Below, in pieces: positions 9,011-17,701 of a stretch of DNA of 64,000 nucleotides (position 1 is its first letter; each line of letters opens with the position of its first letter). The translations under genes and the position numbers were made by a program. The notes beneath the pieces are model-generated. The model saw only the letters and a program-made list of their open reading frames with translations. It did not search any database and was not told where the DNA came from. Source of the DNA: Aliiroseovarius sediminilitoris (GTDB lineage: Bacteria; Pseudomonadota; Alphaproteobacteria; Rhodobacterales; Rhodobacteraceae); contig NZ_FOJB01000001.1 of assembly GCF_900109955.1 (NCBI RefSeq), positions 1,736,001-1,800,000 on the forward strand. Direction: 5' to 3'.

Positions 9011-9835
9011 ATGCCAGACCTTTCAATTCTTCTGCCGATGGCCGGGCTTTTGCTGGTGATCGGCGCTTTCGCTGGCGTTCTGGCGGGCCTTCTTGGCGTT
9101 GGTGGTGGCATCGTGCTGGTGCCCGCGTTTTTCTATGCGTTCACCGCCTTGGGTTATGCGTCTGACCAGTTGATGCAAATCTGTCTGGCCACGTCGCTCG
9201 CAACGATCATCGTCACATCACTCCGGTCGGTTCATTCGCATAACCGCAAGGGCGCGGTGGAATGGGACATCCTGAAAACATGGGCGCCGGGCATAGCGGT
9301 GGGGGCCTTGATCGGAGTGCTGGTCGCCTCGGGTTTGCGCTCGACGGTGTTGCAGGCGATCTTTGGCGGGCTGGGGCTGGTGATCGGGGCCTATCTGGGG
9401 CTGGGGCGTGCCAACTGGCGATTGGCCGAAGCGATGCCGACCGGTCTGCGCCGCGCGCTGTTGTCACCTGCGCTTGGGTTTTTGTCGGTGCTGATGGGGA
9501 TCGGCGGTGGTAGTTTCGGTGTGCCATTGATGACGCTGCACGGCCGCCCGATTCATAATGCGGTGGCGACAGCCGCGGGTTTTGGCGTATTGATCGCTGT
9601 GCCGTCGGTTCTGGGGTTCCTGTTGGTGTCGATTGCGCCCGACGCCCGCCCGCCCTTTACGATCGGTGCGGTCAACCTGCCAGCCTTCGGACTGGTGGTG
9701 GCGATGACGATGATCACCACACCCTACGGCGTGAAAATCGCCCATGCGATGGACCCGAAACCGCTGAAACGTATCTTTGCGGTGTTCCTGACGCTGGTGG
9801 CGTTGAACATGCTGCGCAAGGCTTTGCTGGGGTAA
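9011..9835 (+). CDS. TauE/SafE-family membrane exporter
   Basis: A 274-residue membrane protein with eight or nine hydrophobic segments. Two internally related glycine motifs are visible, GLLGVGGGIVLVPAF in the first half and MGIGGGSFGVPLMTLHG in the second, as in the TauE/SafE (PF01925) family. Members export sulfite, sulfoacetate or other organic anions. It sits 8 bases after dusA, so the two are probably transcribed together without an obvious functional link. The substrate cannot be determined here. Confidence 0.87.
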   Translation: MPDLSILLPMAGLLLVIGAFAGVLAGLLGVGGGIVLVPAFFYAFTALGYASDQLMQICLATSLATIIVTSLRSVHSHNRKGAVEWDILKTWAPGIAVGALIGVLVASGLRSTVLQAIFGGLGLVIGAYLGLGRANWRLAEAMPTGLRRALLSPALGFLSVLMGIGGGSFGVPLMTLHGRPIHNAVATAAGFGVLIAVPSVLGFLLVSIAPDARPPFTIGAVNLPAFGLVVAMTMITTPYGVKIAHAMDPKPLKRIFAVFLTLVALNMLRKALLG

Positions 9836-9838
9836 GAG

Positions 9839-10327
9839 TTACGCCGGGCCTTCGGCACCTTCGGCCCGGAAAGCTGCGATGGTGTCAGCGCGCAGGGCGC
9901 GCTTGGTCACACCGTCCTGTTCCAGGGTCACGATCACACTTTCGGACCCGCACATCAGCTCGCCATCCACGTAGGTGCCGTATTCCATGACGAACGAACT
10001 GTTGCGGTAACTCTTGGTGCGCGCGGTGATCACATAGTTGTCGCCCAGATGCAGCGGTTTGAAATAACGTGCATAATTGGTTGCCAGAACCACTTGCGGG
10101 TCGCCGTCGCCGTAACTTGTGACATGGACGTGAGCGAAATAGGGGATGCGGATTGATTCAAACCACCGGAAATAGGCGACATTGTTGACGTGGTTCAAGG
10201 CGTCCAACTCGTGAAACCGAACGCGGTCCGCCAGCCCATAGTTCCAGCCCTCGGGCACGCCGACGCTGTGTAATTGGGTAGCATTCAGTGGCGTGACCAG
10301 CGGGATATGGGCAAATGGATCGGACAT
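9839..10327 (-). CDS. Acyl-CoA thioesterase, 4HBT hotdog family
   Basis: A 162-residue single hotdog domain. The segment RFHELDALNHVNNVAYFRWFE carries the Asp and the His-Val-Asn-Asn typical of 4-hydroxybenzoyl-CoA-type thioesterases; it is followed by YARYFKPLHLGD. These enzymes hydrolyse acyl-CoA thioesters in the cytoplasm. Its 3' end nearly touches that of the convergent TauE-like gene, with 3 bases between them. The natural substrate is not predictable from the sequence. Confidence 0.85.
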   Translation of the reverse strand: MSDPFAHIPLVTPLNATQLHSVGVPEGWNYGLADRVRFHELDALNHVNNVAYFRWFESIRIPYFAHVHVTSYGDGDPQVVLATNYARYFKPLHLGDNYVITARTKSYRNSSFVMEYGTYVDGELMCGSESVIVTLEQDGVTKRALRADTIAAFRAEGAEGPA

Positions 10328-10387
10328 CGGGCACCTTGGCGTTTAGCCAGCTGCGCTGGTGTCGGCATCCGGCAAGCATTGGAAGAC

Positions 10388-10461
10388 TGGAGCGGGTGAA
10401 GGGAATCGAACCCTCGTCGTCAGCTTGGGAAGCTGCTGCTCTACCATTGAGCTACACCCGC
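10388..10461 (-). tRNA. tRNA-Gly (anticodon CCC)
   Basis: The 74-nt gene folds as a full cloverleaf on the minus strand: acceptor GCGGGTG paired with CACCCGC, D-arm GCTC/GAGC, anticodon loop TTCCCAA, T-arm GAGGG TTCGATT CCCTT, discriminator T and an encoded CCA. Placing U33 before the triplet gives CCC, reading GGG. The 27-43 pair is G-A, so the anticodon stem is effectively four pairs long. Confidence 0.93.
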
Positions 10462-10526
10462 GTGCCACTTTGGTTATGTCACCCGTGAAGGGGCGTCAAG
10501 TGGCTGACATATGCCAGCGCCGCGTT

Positions 10527-12569
10527 TCAGCCGCGCCGCCGTCTGCGCCGCCGTCCACCGTCCTCTCCATCGCCGCCACCCGAGTTAAAGCTGGGATCTG
10601 GCAATGTCACAATGCTGCGCAGGATCGGGAACGGCTCGACCGCGTTGGGCATGGCCGAAGCGTTGACGAAATGCTCCTGAAAGCGCGGCTCAACGGCGGT
10701 TTCGATCTTCTGGATCTTGCGCACGGTCTCTTCGATTTCGGCCCGTGCGGCACGGTTCAGAAGCGCGATACGCGCGCCGGTGCCCGCCGCGTTGCCTGCT
10801 GACGTCACCTTGTCCAGCGGGCAGTCCGGGATCATGCCCAGCACCATGGCGTGTTTGGCCGAGATATGCGCGCCAAAAGCACCGGCCAACACCACACGGT
10901 CCACCGCATCGACGCCGCGCTTGTCCATCAACAGACGCGCGCCGGAATAGAGCGCCGCTTTGGCCATCTGGATGGCGCGTATATCGGCGTTGGTGACGGC
11001 AATCGGGCCGTTATCACTGTCGCCATCCCACAGGCGATAGGAATAGGTGCGCCCGTCAGCAAAGCAACGGTCGGTGCCGGTTTGCTCGGGCGATCCGATC
11101 AACCCGCCCGCATCTACAAGCCCGGCCATGCGCATTTCTGCAATCACCTCGATGATGCCGGAGCCACAGATGCCGGTGACGCCCGTGGTCGCAATCGCCA
11201 CGTCAAAACCCGGCTCGGTGGACCACAGGTCCGACCCGATCACCTTGAAGCGCGGCTCTTTGGTGGCGGGGTCGATCTCGACCCGTTCGATGGCGCCGGG
11301 GGCGGCGCGCTGGCCTGCGCTGATCTGCGCGCCCTCGAAGGCCGGGCCGGTGGGCGACGAACACGCCATTACACCGGTCTTGTCACCCAACAGAATCTCG
11401 GCATTGGTGCCGACATCAACGACCAGCACAAGGTCGTCGGATTTGTCAGGCGCTTCCGACAGCGCCACGGCAGCCGCATCCGCGCCCACATGGCCCGCGA
11501 TGCAGGGCAGCAGGTAGACGCGCGCCGAGTGGTGGACCGACAGGTTCAGGTCATCCGCCCGCAGACGAAGCGCATTCGAGGTCGCAAGCGCGAACGGGGC
11601 CTGGCCCAGTTCAAACGGGTCAATCCCCAGCAGCAGGTGGTGCATGACCGGGTTGCAGACCACGACCACGTCCATAATCAGGCCCTTGTCGATCTCGGCG
11701 TCCGAGGCGATCTGCGTGAACAGTGCATTCAGCCCTTCGCGCACCGCGTCGGTCATTTCCTGCGCGCCCGAGGGGTTCATCATTGAATAGCTGACCCGGC
11801 TCATCAGATCTTCGCCAAACCTGATCTGCGGGTTCATCAGGCCGGAGGAGGCGACGACCTCGCCCGTTGCCAGATCGCACAGATGCGCGGCGATGGTTGT
11901 CGACCCAAGGTCGATGGCCACGCCATAAACCGCCCCGTCATAGTAGCCAGGCCACAAATGCATTATGCGCGGTGGGTTTTCATCGTCGCCCAGATGGACA
12001 GCCACCGTGACCTTCCATTCACCCTTGCGCAAAACCGGTTGCAAGCCTTGCAGGATGTGCAGATCAGCCTTCACATCCTCCAGGTCCCACTGCTCTTTCA
12101 GAGCCAGCACCAGACGTTCCAGATCGCCTGACGGTTCGTGCATGTCGGGTTCTTCAACCGCGACATAGAACAGCTTCACCAATGGGTCGAGTGTGATGTC
12201 CCGCGCCTCTGCCCGTTTGCGCACGACCTGTTTGTGCACCTGACTTTCAGGCGGCACGTCGATGACCACGTCGCCCTGGACCGTGGCCTGACAGCCCAGA
12301 CGACGCCCCTTTGGCAGGCCGCGAATGTCGTCATAGCGTTGCTCGACCTTGTTCCATTCGGACAAGGCATCCTCGGCCACGGTCACGCCATGTTTGGAAA
12401 ACTCGCCATAGCTGGGTGTGACCTGGCATTTCGAACAAATACCACGACCGCCACAGACACTGTCCAGATCGACGCCAAGTTTGCGGGCGGCGGTCAGAAT
12501 CGGAGTGCCGACAGCAAAGCGGCCCCGTTTGCCAGAAGGGGTGAAAACGACCAAAGGATCCTGTGACAT
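10527..12569 (-). CDS. RACE-type corrinoid activation protein (2Fe-2S, ASKHA)
   Basis: A 680-residue protein. The N-terminal domain is a 2Fe-2S ferredoxin with Cys39, Cys45, Cys48 and Cys93. A linker follows, then a large ASKHA-fold domain (DUF4445) with AIDLGSTTIAAHLCDLATG, VVDVGTNAEILLGD, CSSPTGPAFEGAQIS and AGAFGAHIS. Such proteins (RACE, RACo, RamA relatives) use ATP to drive reduction of inactive cob(II)alamin in corrinoid methyl carriers. The likely partner pathway is encoded at 15660-17998. The C-terminus ends in GGRRRRRRRG, an unusual basic tail also found on the methyltransferase at 15660. The start is supported by AAGGAAG upstream. Confidence 0.9.
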   Translation of the reverse strand: MSQDPLVVFTPSGKRGRFAVGTPILTAARKLGVDLDSVCGGRGICSKCQVTPSYGEFSKHGVTVAEDALSEWNKVEQRYDDIRGLPKGRRLGCQATVQGDVVIDVPPESQVHKQVVRKRAEARDITLDPLVKLFYVAVEEPDMHEPSGDLERLVLALKEQWDLEDVKADLHILQGLQPVLRKGEWKVTVAVHLGDDENPPRIMHLWPGYYDGAVYGVAIDLGSTTIAAHLCDLATGEVVASSGLMNPQIRFGEDLMSRVSYSMMNPSGAQEMTDAVREGLNALFTQIASDAEIDKGLIMDVVVVCNPVMHHLLLGIDPFELGQAPFALATSNALRLRADDLNLSVHHSARVYLLPCIAGHVGADAAAVALSEAPDKSDDLVLVVDVGTNAEILLGDKTGVMACSSPTGPAFEGAQISAGQRAAPGAIERVEIDPATKEPRFKVIGSDLWSTEPGFDVAIATTGVTGICGSGIIEVIAEMRMAGLVDAGGLIGSPEQTGTDRCFADGRTYSYRLWDGDSDNGPIAVTNADIRAIQMAKAALYSGARLLMDKRGVDAVDRVVLAGAFGAHISAKHAMVLGMIPDCPLDKVTSAGNAAGTGARIALLNRAARAEIEETVRKIQKIETAVEPRFQEHFVNASAMPNAVEPFPILRSIVTLPDPSFNSGGGDGEDGGRRRRRRRG

Positions 12570-12708
12570 GCGCGCGTCTTCCTTGATGAGTTTCGCTTAA
12601 TCTAGGGAAGGGGCCAGCAGGTGCAATGCCTGCCTGCGGCATCTTGGGTCTGGAAACGTCTTTTTTGGCAGATTGAGGGGAAATCAGATGCTTATCAGGC
12701 CAGTTGGG

Positions 12709-13884
12709 TCAGTCAGCCGGGGCCTTGCAGGTTTCCTTCTGATCAAGCCATTCCAGAATTTCTGCCCGGTTCCCGTCCAGCAACGGCGCAGGCCCCGCCG
12801 AGGTCAAGTCTGCCAGGCCGGACATTTTGATCGGATTGCCTGCCGCCTTGAAGGGCTGTTGCCCCGCCGGCGCGGGCATGCCTATGACCATGTTGCGGGC
12901 AACGATCTGCGGGTCCTGCATGGCTTCGGCCACGGTCTGAATGGGGGCGCAGGGAATGCCCGATGCTGTGAACAGCTCGATCCAGTAAGCGCGTGGATGG
13001 GCAAGGGTGACGGTCTCGATCTTGCGTCTGAGCAGCATGACGTTTTCGCACCGCGCCAGATTGGTCGCGAACGCGGCGCGTTTGGCCCATTTTGGCTTGC
13101 CGATCACGCCGCAGAACTTCTTGAACATGGCGTCGTTGCCACAGGCGATGACCATCAATCCGTCTTGCGTATGATAAGTTTCGAACGGCGCGATCGAGGG
13201 ATGGCGCGCACCGGACGGGCCGGGTGATACACCGGTTTCGCTGGTGATTGCGATGGCGTGTTCCAGAATGGCCAGCTGGCTGTCCAGCATCGCCACGTCG
13301 ATCTTCTGCCCCTTGCCGGTTTTTTGCCGCTGATAGAGCGCTGCCAACAACCCGTGCCCCAGAAACATGCCCGCCACAATGTCACCGACCGAAGCACCCA
13401 CTCGCACCGGCTCGCGGTTCTTTTCACCGGTGATCGACATCACTCCACCGCGCGCCTGAACAACCATATCATAAGCAGGACGCTGTGCGTCCGGCCCGGT
13501 ATGCCCAAATCCCGACACGGCACCATAAATCAGTTGGGGATGCTTGGCAGACAGGCTGTCCCAACCATAGCCCAGCCGTTCCATTACGCCGGGCCTGTAA
13601 TTCTCCATCACCACGTCAACCTGCCCCAACAGCCGATCAAGCACCGCCCGGTCGGCTTCGTCTTTCAGGTCGAGGGCAATGGATTGCTTGTTGCGGTTGA
13701 TGGTGGCGAAATAGGCGCTGTAGTTATCGCGAAACGGGGGAAAATGCCGTGTGTCATCGCCCGTGCCCGGTTTCTCGACCTTGATCACCTTTGCTCCCAG
13801 ATCCGACAGGATCATCGAGCAATATGGCCCGGCCAGAACATGGGTCAGATCAAGGATGGTGATATCTTCAAGCGGCGCGCTCAT
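12709..13884 (-). CDS. CaiB/BaiF family (class III) CoA transferase
   Basis: A 391-residue protein with the class III CoA-transferase pattern: TILDLTHVLAGPYCSMILSD, GAKVIKVEKPGTGDDTR, the segment ENYRPGVMERLGYGWD, and VGDIVAGM, where the Asp aligns with the catalytic Asp169 of formyl-CoA transferase (from memory, not aligned). Members move CoA between carboxylic acids in the cytoplasm. It lies between RACE and the methyltransferase cluster on the same strand. Its acyl substrate, and whether it joins the one-carbon pathway, cannot be told. Confidence 0.88.
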   Translation of the reverse strand: MSAPLEDITILDLTHVLAGPYCSMILSDLGAKVIKVEKPGTGDDTRHFPPFRDNYSAYFATINRNKQSIALDLKDEADRAVLDRLLGQVDVVMENYRPGVMERLGYGWDSLSAKHPQLIYGAVSGFGHTGPDAQRPAYDMVVQARGGVMSITGEKNREPVRVGASVGDIVAGMFLGHGLLAALYQRQKTGKGQKIDVAMLDSQLAILEHAIAITSETGVSPGPSGARHPSIAPFETYHTQDGLMVIACGNDAMFKKFCGVIGKPKWAKRAAFATNLARCENVMLLRRKIETVTLAHPRAYWIELFTASGIPCAPIQTVAEAMQDPQIVARNMVIGMPAPAGQQPFKAAGNPIKMSGLADLTSAGPAPLLDGNRAEILEWLDQKETCKAPAD

Positions 13885-14083
13885 CGGCCTGTCCTTTCCT
13901 GTTTACGCAACCTCTGGGTAGAGGGCGCGCATCCCGATGACTTTGAGATGAGTCAATTGCAACGGTTAACTACAGGGAAAGAGGAAGGATTCTCCACTTC
14001 CTTTGTCGAACCCCGCGCAGCATTGTTTCGGTCGTTGCAAGAGCAGAACATCAATTCACGCAGGTAAGCGACAGAAACAAATG

Positions 14084-14392
14084 CTATAAAAGAATTTCGG
14101 ATTCAACAAAATGATAGTGTTTGATGGACCGCGATTCAACGAGCTCGGCCTCCATCGGGTCGATATGCGGGCTGGAAATATCGTCCCCGACAAAGGCTTT
14201 TAACGCGTCGATGTCTTCCCATACCATGACGAAACAGAATTCTCGGGGAGTGTCGGCAAGCGGCGCACCTGGGATCACGTGGACAAGCCCCTTTGTCCTT
14301 TTCATCAACGGAATTGCAGTGTCGTGGAAGAACCTGCCGAACGCGTCTTCTTTGCCAGGTCGTGTAACAACTTGAAATATCCTCACAATCAT
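14084..14392 (-). CDS. Antibiotic-biosynthesis-monooxygenase (ABM) fold protein
   Basis: Start chosen at 14392, where AAAGGAGG lies 8 bases upstream; the frame is open further upstream but without such a site. The 102 residues form a single ABM-like dimeric alpha/beta barrel: MIVRIFQVVTRPGKEDAFG, then VHVIPGAPLADTPREFCFVMVWED and KAFVGDDI. Small ABM proteins act as cofactor-free oxygenases, heme-degrading enzymes or have unknown roles. No specific substrate can be inferred. Confidence 0.7.
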   Translation of the reverse strand: MIVRIFQVVTRPGKEDAFGRFFHDTAIPLMKRTKGLVHVIPGAPLADTPREFCFVMVWEDIDALKAFVGDDISSPHIDPMEAELVESRSIKHYHFVESEILL

Positions 14393-14499
14393 GGGTTCAC
14401 CCTCCTTTGGTGCGGTGCCTGAATGCAAGACCTTCTCAATCCTGACAACATAGCAGAAAACACCGACCGCGTCATCGGTGGGGAACGCCATCGCGGGAC

Positions 14500-14527
14500 A
14501 AAAAAAGGCCCGCGCTTGGCGAGCCTT
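14500..14527 (-). terminator. Terminator of the small secreted protein gene
   Basis: Read on the minus strand, an imperfect G+C-rich hairpin (GGCTCGC...GCGCGGGCC) is followed by seven T residues. It lies 57 bases past the stop of the 14584-14898 gene. Confidence 0.7.
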
Positions 14528-14583
14528 GATTTATTTCGACTTGGGGCGAAGATCGGCCCCGGCGACGACGACCGCCGCGCCTG

Positions 14584-14898
14584 CTACTGCGAATGCGACC
14601 CCCAGGCACAGCGATCAAACTCCGCATATTTGATCAGGCTGTCGCTTTGGTTTTCCGCAACAAGGCGCGAACAGCCCTCGATCGCGGTTGCGCTTTCATA
14701 GACGCTTACGATTGCGCCGCTTTTGGTGGCTGCACACAGACCTTCACCGGGATCCAACTGGGCGGTTACGCGCGCTCCGGTCGGCGGAGTAACAGCAAAG
14801 AAATATGTTTGATCCGAGGAGTTCGTGACACAGCTTTCCGCCAGACCGCTTTCGGTCGTCAGCAGGATCGTACATATTGCAAGGGCGGTTTGATACAT
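14584..14898 (-). CDS. Small secreted cysteine-containing protein
   Basis: About 104 residues from the start at 14898; an in-frame ATG at 14934 would add 12 residues. The N-terminus is a signal peptide (YQTALAICTILLTTESGLAES). The mature part holds four cysteines (ESC, GLC, EGC, DRC), suggesting two disulfide bonds in the periplasm. No family is recognised. It stands alone with its own terminator, between a cytochrome P460-like gene and the ABM gene. Confidence 0.6.
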   Translation of the reverse strand: MYQTALAICTILLTTESGLAESCVTNSSDQTYFFAVTPPTGARVTAQLDPGEGLCAATKSGAIVSVYESATAIEGCSRLVAENQSDSLIKYAEFDRCAWGSHSQ

Positions 14899-15034
14899 GG
14901 GGTTAAAGTGACCCAGGACGCATGAGGCGTCCAATCACGGCTGGTCACTCTGTATCCCGCGACGGTGATCAAAGTTGTGCCTGTGTGATGTCTCGTTCGG
15001 ATACCTTATTTCCAAAGGCAATGTGGAGGATGGA

Positions 15035-15586
15035 ATGATGAATATCAAGATTTTGATGGCTGCGATTGCTTCACTTGGGATGGCAGCAGGCGCGCAGGCC
15101 CAGGACAGCCCTTTCGGCACCGATGAGGATGCAGCCTATGCGCAGGCGGTTTGGGAAGTGATGAAAACCCAAAAACTTGCCGGAGAGGGTATGATCCGCA
15201 GCTTCCCGTATGACGGTGTTGAACCGCACGGGATGATGCTTGAGACGTTTTATTCCAGTGCCGAAGTGAATGGCCATACGGGCACCTTGATTGTGAAGCG
15301 TAACTTTGGACCGGAAGGGGTTGAGGTGGATCAGGTTCTGGCCGATCCGGACAAGCATCTTGGTGCTTACACGGTGATGTTTCAACGCGAAGAGGGATAT
15401 GACGCCGACAACCAGAATTGGTTTTGGGCGAAGTATCTGCCAGATGGGTCGCTTGACATGAATGCAGGCGGCATGCGTTTGGCCGGACGGGTTGCCAAGG
15501 GCGCGGATGCCGGCTGTATCGCCTGTCACTCTGGGGCAGAAGACTATATTTTCACAACCGACGCGCCGATCGCGATGATGAAATAG
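15035..15586 (+). CDS. Cytochrome P460-family secreted heme protein
   Basis: Two adjacent ATGs (15035, 15038) follow GGAGGA; the product has 183 residues. The signal peptide ends at AQAQD. The mature protein has a beta-rich region (GTLIVKRNFG, AYTVMFQREEGYD, NWFWAKYLPDG) and a C-terminal c-type heme site CIACH, as in the cytochrome P460 / cytochrome c'-beta family. Those proteins bind heme covalently in the periplasm and react with hydroxylamine, NO or similar ligands. No lysine cross-link can be proven here. It sits head-on to the methyltransferase gene and shares its bidirectional terminator. Confidence 0.75.
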   Translation: MMNIKILMAAIASLGMAAGAQAQDSPFGTDEDAAYAQAVWEVMKTQKLAGEGMIRSFPYDGVEPHGMMLETFYSSAEVNGHTGTLIVKRNFGPEGVEVDQVLADPDKHLGAYTVMFQREEGYDADNQNWFWAKYLPDGSLDMNAGGMRLAGRVAKGADAGCIACHSGAEDYIFTTDAPIAMMK

Positions 15587-15607
15587 TCAACGCGTATGCG
15601 TCTCGTT

Positions 15608-15642
15608 AAAAAATGCCCCCGGACTTTCCAGGGGCATTTTTC
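15608..15642. terminator. Bidirectional terminator between P460 gene and methyltransferase
   Basis: AAAATGCCCC at 15610-15619 pairs with GGGGCATTTT at 15631-15640, a perfect stem with an A-tract and T-tract on opposite sides. It serves both convergent genes. Confidence 0.85.
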
Positions 15643-15659
15643 GTTGGAAACAGGGCGTA

Positions 15660-16733
15660 TCAGCCCCTGCGGCGACGACCGCCGCGACGGCCACCCGCGG
15701 CACCCGCAGCACCAGCATTGACCGAGTTGAATTTGATCCATTCGGCCCCGCCATCATCGTTGTTGGTCAGGAAGTTGGCAGCGCGGATGGCCTCCATTTC
15801 CTTACCGGCTTTGGGCAAGGTCGATCCAAGGCCAAACAACTGGCAGAAGGTTTCATCGTCCATGTCTGCCGGGATCACGATGCCGCGGGCTTCCACTTCA
15901 GCCTTCTTTTCAGCCAGTTTGGTGGGGCCAACGGGCAGGGCGACCGGGTTCATGATCGCAGATGTCATGCCCGCGCCCATCGCCATTGGCAAAAACGCGT
16001 TGTTGATGCCGTGCCGGTTGGGCAGGCCGAACGAGATGTTCGACGCGCCGCAGGTCGTGTTCACGCCCAGTTCCTCGCGCAGGCGGCGCACAAGGGTAAA
16101 GACCTGAAGGCCCGCGGTGCCCATTGCACCGACCGGCATGACCAACGGGTCCACCACGATGTCATGCGCCGGAATGCCGAAATCGGCGGCACGTTCGACG
16201 ATCTTCTTGGCCACCGCAAAGCGCACGTCCGGGTCTTCCGAAATACCCGTGTCATCGTTCGAGATCGCAACAACCGGCACGTTGTATTTTTTGACCAGCG
16301 GCAGAACAAGTTCCAGCCGCTCTTCTTCGCCCGTGACCGAGTTCAGAAGGGGGCGGCCATGCGCGGCTTTCAACCCAGCCTCCAGCGCGCCGGGAACGGA
16401 GCTGTCGATGCAGAGCGGACAATCGGTGACGGCCTGAACGGTCTCGACCAGTTGACGCATCAGGTCCGGTTCAACGAAGTTGTTATCCGCATAGCGCGGG
16501 TCTTCGGCCATCTTGTTGGAAAACACCGCGCCCGAGTTGATGTCCAGCACCGTTGCACCCGCCGCGACCTGCGCCACCGCATCGCTTTGAACGCGGCTGA
16601 AATCGCCTGCTTCCAGTTCCGCGTTCAGAACCTTGCGCCCGGTCGGATTGATGCGTTCGCCGATGACACAGAACGGCTGGTCAAAGCCGATAATGGCGGT
16701 TTTCGTTTGCGATTCAACGATGGTACGGGTCAT
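15660..16733 (-). CDS. Methyltetrahydrofolate:corrinoid methyltransferase (pterin-binding)
   Basis: A 357-residue protein of the pterin-binding TIM-barrel family: VIGERINPTGRK at residues 24-34, VLDINSG, CIDSSVPGALEAGL, LLNSVTGEE, and TCGASNISFGLPNRHGINNAFL. Relatives move a methyl group between methylcorrinoid protein and tetrahydrofolate (MtvA/MtgA/AcsE type). It lacks the SAM and corrinoid domains of MetH. The last 11 residues are GGRRGGRRRRG, matching the basic tail of the RACE protein at 10527. Three bases separate it from the MetF-like gene upstream, so they form an operon. Confidence 0.87.
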   Translation of the reverse strand: MTRTIVESQTKTAIIGFDQPFCVIGERINPTGRKVLNAELEAGDFSRVQSDAVAQVAAGATVLDINSGAVFSNKMAEDPRYADNNFVEPDLMRQLVETVQAVTDCPLCIDSSVPGALEAGLKAAHGRPLLNSVTGEEERLELVLPLVKKYNVPVVAISNDDTGISEDPDVRFAVAKKIVERAADFGIPAHDIVVDPLVMPVGAMGTAGLQVFTLVRRLREELGVNTTCGASNISFGLPNRHGINNAFLPMAMGAGMTSAIMNPVALPVGPTKLAEKKAEVEARGIVIPADMDDETFCQLFGLGSTLPKAGKEMEAIRAANFLTNNDDGGAEWIKFNSVNAGAAGAAGGRRGGRRRRG

Positions 16734-16736
16734 TCT

Positions 16737-17675
16737 TTATCCTTTGGTCACGTTGACTGGAGCGGTGTTTTCGCCGCCATTTTCGATGGCCCAGTTGGCA
16801 TTGGTCTTGATCCCGCCCAGCGGGAAGAAATGCACCTGAGTGATGTTGAAGTCGGGATTGGCCGCCTTGTGGTTGGCCAGTTCGTTCAGAACCTCTGTCG
16901 GCTCATAGGGCAAAAGCAGCTTGGTCACATCCATCGCGCGCTTTTGCAGCACTTTCAGCGACGGGCCGACACCGCAGGCGATGGCGAATTTGATCAGCGT
17001 TTGCAGCTTCGCGGGGCCTGCGATGCCGATATGGATCGGCAGATCCACGCCCGCTTCTTTCAGCCCGTCCGCCCATTTGATGATCGGACCGGCTTCGAAG
17101 GCGAATTGCGTGGCAATCGCCATTTTCGCGTCTGTGCGTTCCGAGAATTTCTGTTTCCACAGAAGGGCTTCCATGACGTTCTTGCGTGAACCGTCCGGGT
17201 CGATGTCCCGGTTGCCTTCCGGGTGGCCTGCAACGTTCAACTGTGTGAATCCGGCCTTGTCGAACAGTCCGGTTTCCAACAGCTGCATCGAGCAGTCGAA
17301 ATCGCCATGTGGCTTTTCCACGCCACCGGCCAAGAGAAGCGCTTGCTTCACATTCGCCTCACCTTGATAGCGTGCGATCCAGTCGGCCAGCGTCGCTTCG
17401 TCCTTGATGATGCGCGCAGGAAAATGCGGCATCACCTCGAACCCTTCGGCGTTGATGCGTTTGGCGGTTGCGACCATATCCTCGATCGGGGTGCCGTCGA
17501 TATGGGCGATATAGACGCGGGTGCCGTCGGGCAGCAGGTCGCGGAAATCCTCGACCTTCTCGGCGGTGCGCGGCATCACCTCGATCGAATAGCCTTTCAG
17601 GAAGTCCTGAAGGGCGGGGGACGCGGGCGTGGCCTGACCTTCGGTCGGCTTTTTGCGGAAGTTCAACAGCGCCAT
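16737..17675 (-). CDS. Methylenetetrahydrofolate reductase-like protein
   Basis: Start chosen at 17675 because AAAGGAGG lies just upstream; the product has 312 residues. The sequence fits the MTHFR flavoprotein family: an N-terminal SIEVMPRTAEKVEDF, YIAHIDGTPIEDM, KQALLLAGGVEKP, FTQLNVAGHPEGNRDI, GPIIKWADGL and IHIGIAGPAKLQTLIKFA. It would interconvert methyl-THF and methylene-THF, here probably in the oxidative direction, taking methyl-THF from the neighbouring methyltransferase. It is more divergent than housekeeping MetF, and the pathway direction is inference from context. Confidence 0.83.
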   Translation of the reverse strand: MALLNFRKKPTEGQATPASPALQDFLKGYSIEVMPRTAEKVEDFRDLLPDGTRVYIAHIDGTPIEDMVATAKRINAEGFEVMPHFPARIIKDEATLADWIARYQGEANVKQALLLAGGVEKPHGDFDCSMQLLETGLFDKAGFTQLNVAGHPEGNRDIDPDGSRKNVMEALLWKQKFSERTDAKMAIATQFAFEAGPIIKWADGLKEAGVDLPIHIGIAGPAKLQTLIKFAIACGVGPSLKVLQKRAMDVTKLLLPYEPTEVLNELANHKAANPDFNITQVHFFPLGGIKTNANWAIENGGENTAPVNVTKG

Positions 17676-17701
17676 GGCTGCCTCCTTTATGCGGGACAGG
17701 C

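Noticed and set aside
12621-12830. Possible small plus-strand gene between RACE and the CoA transferase
   Set aside because: It overlaps the CoA-transferase 3' end and has no motif or reliable ribosome-binding site.
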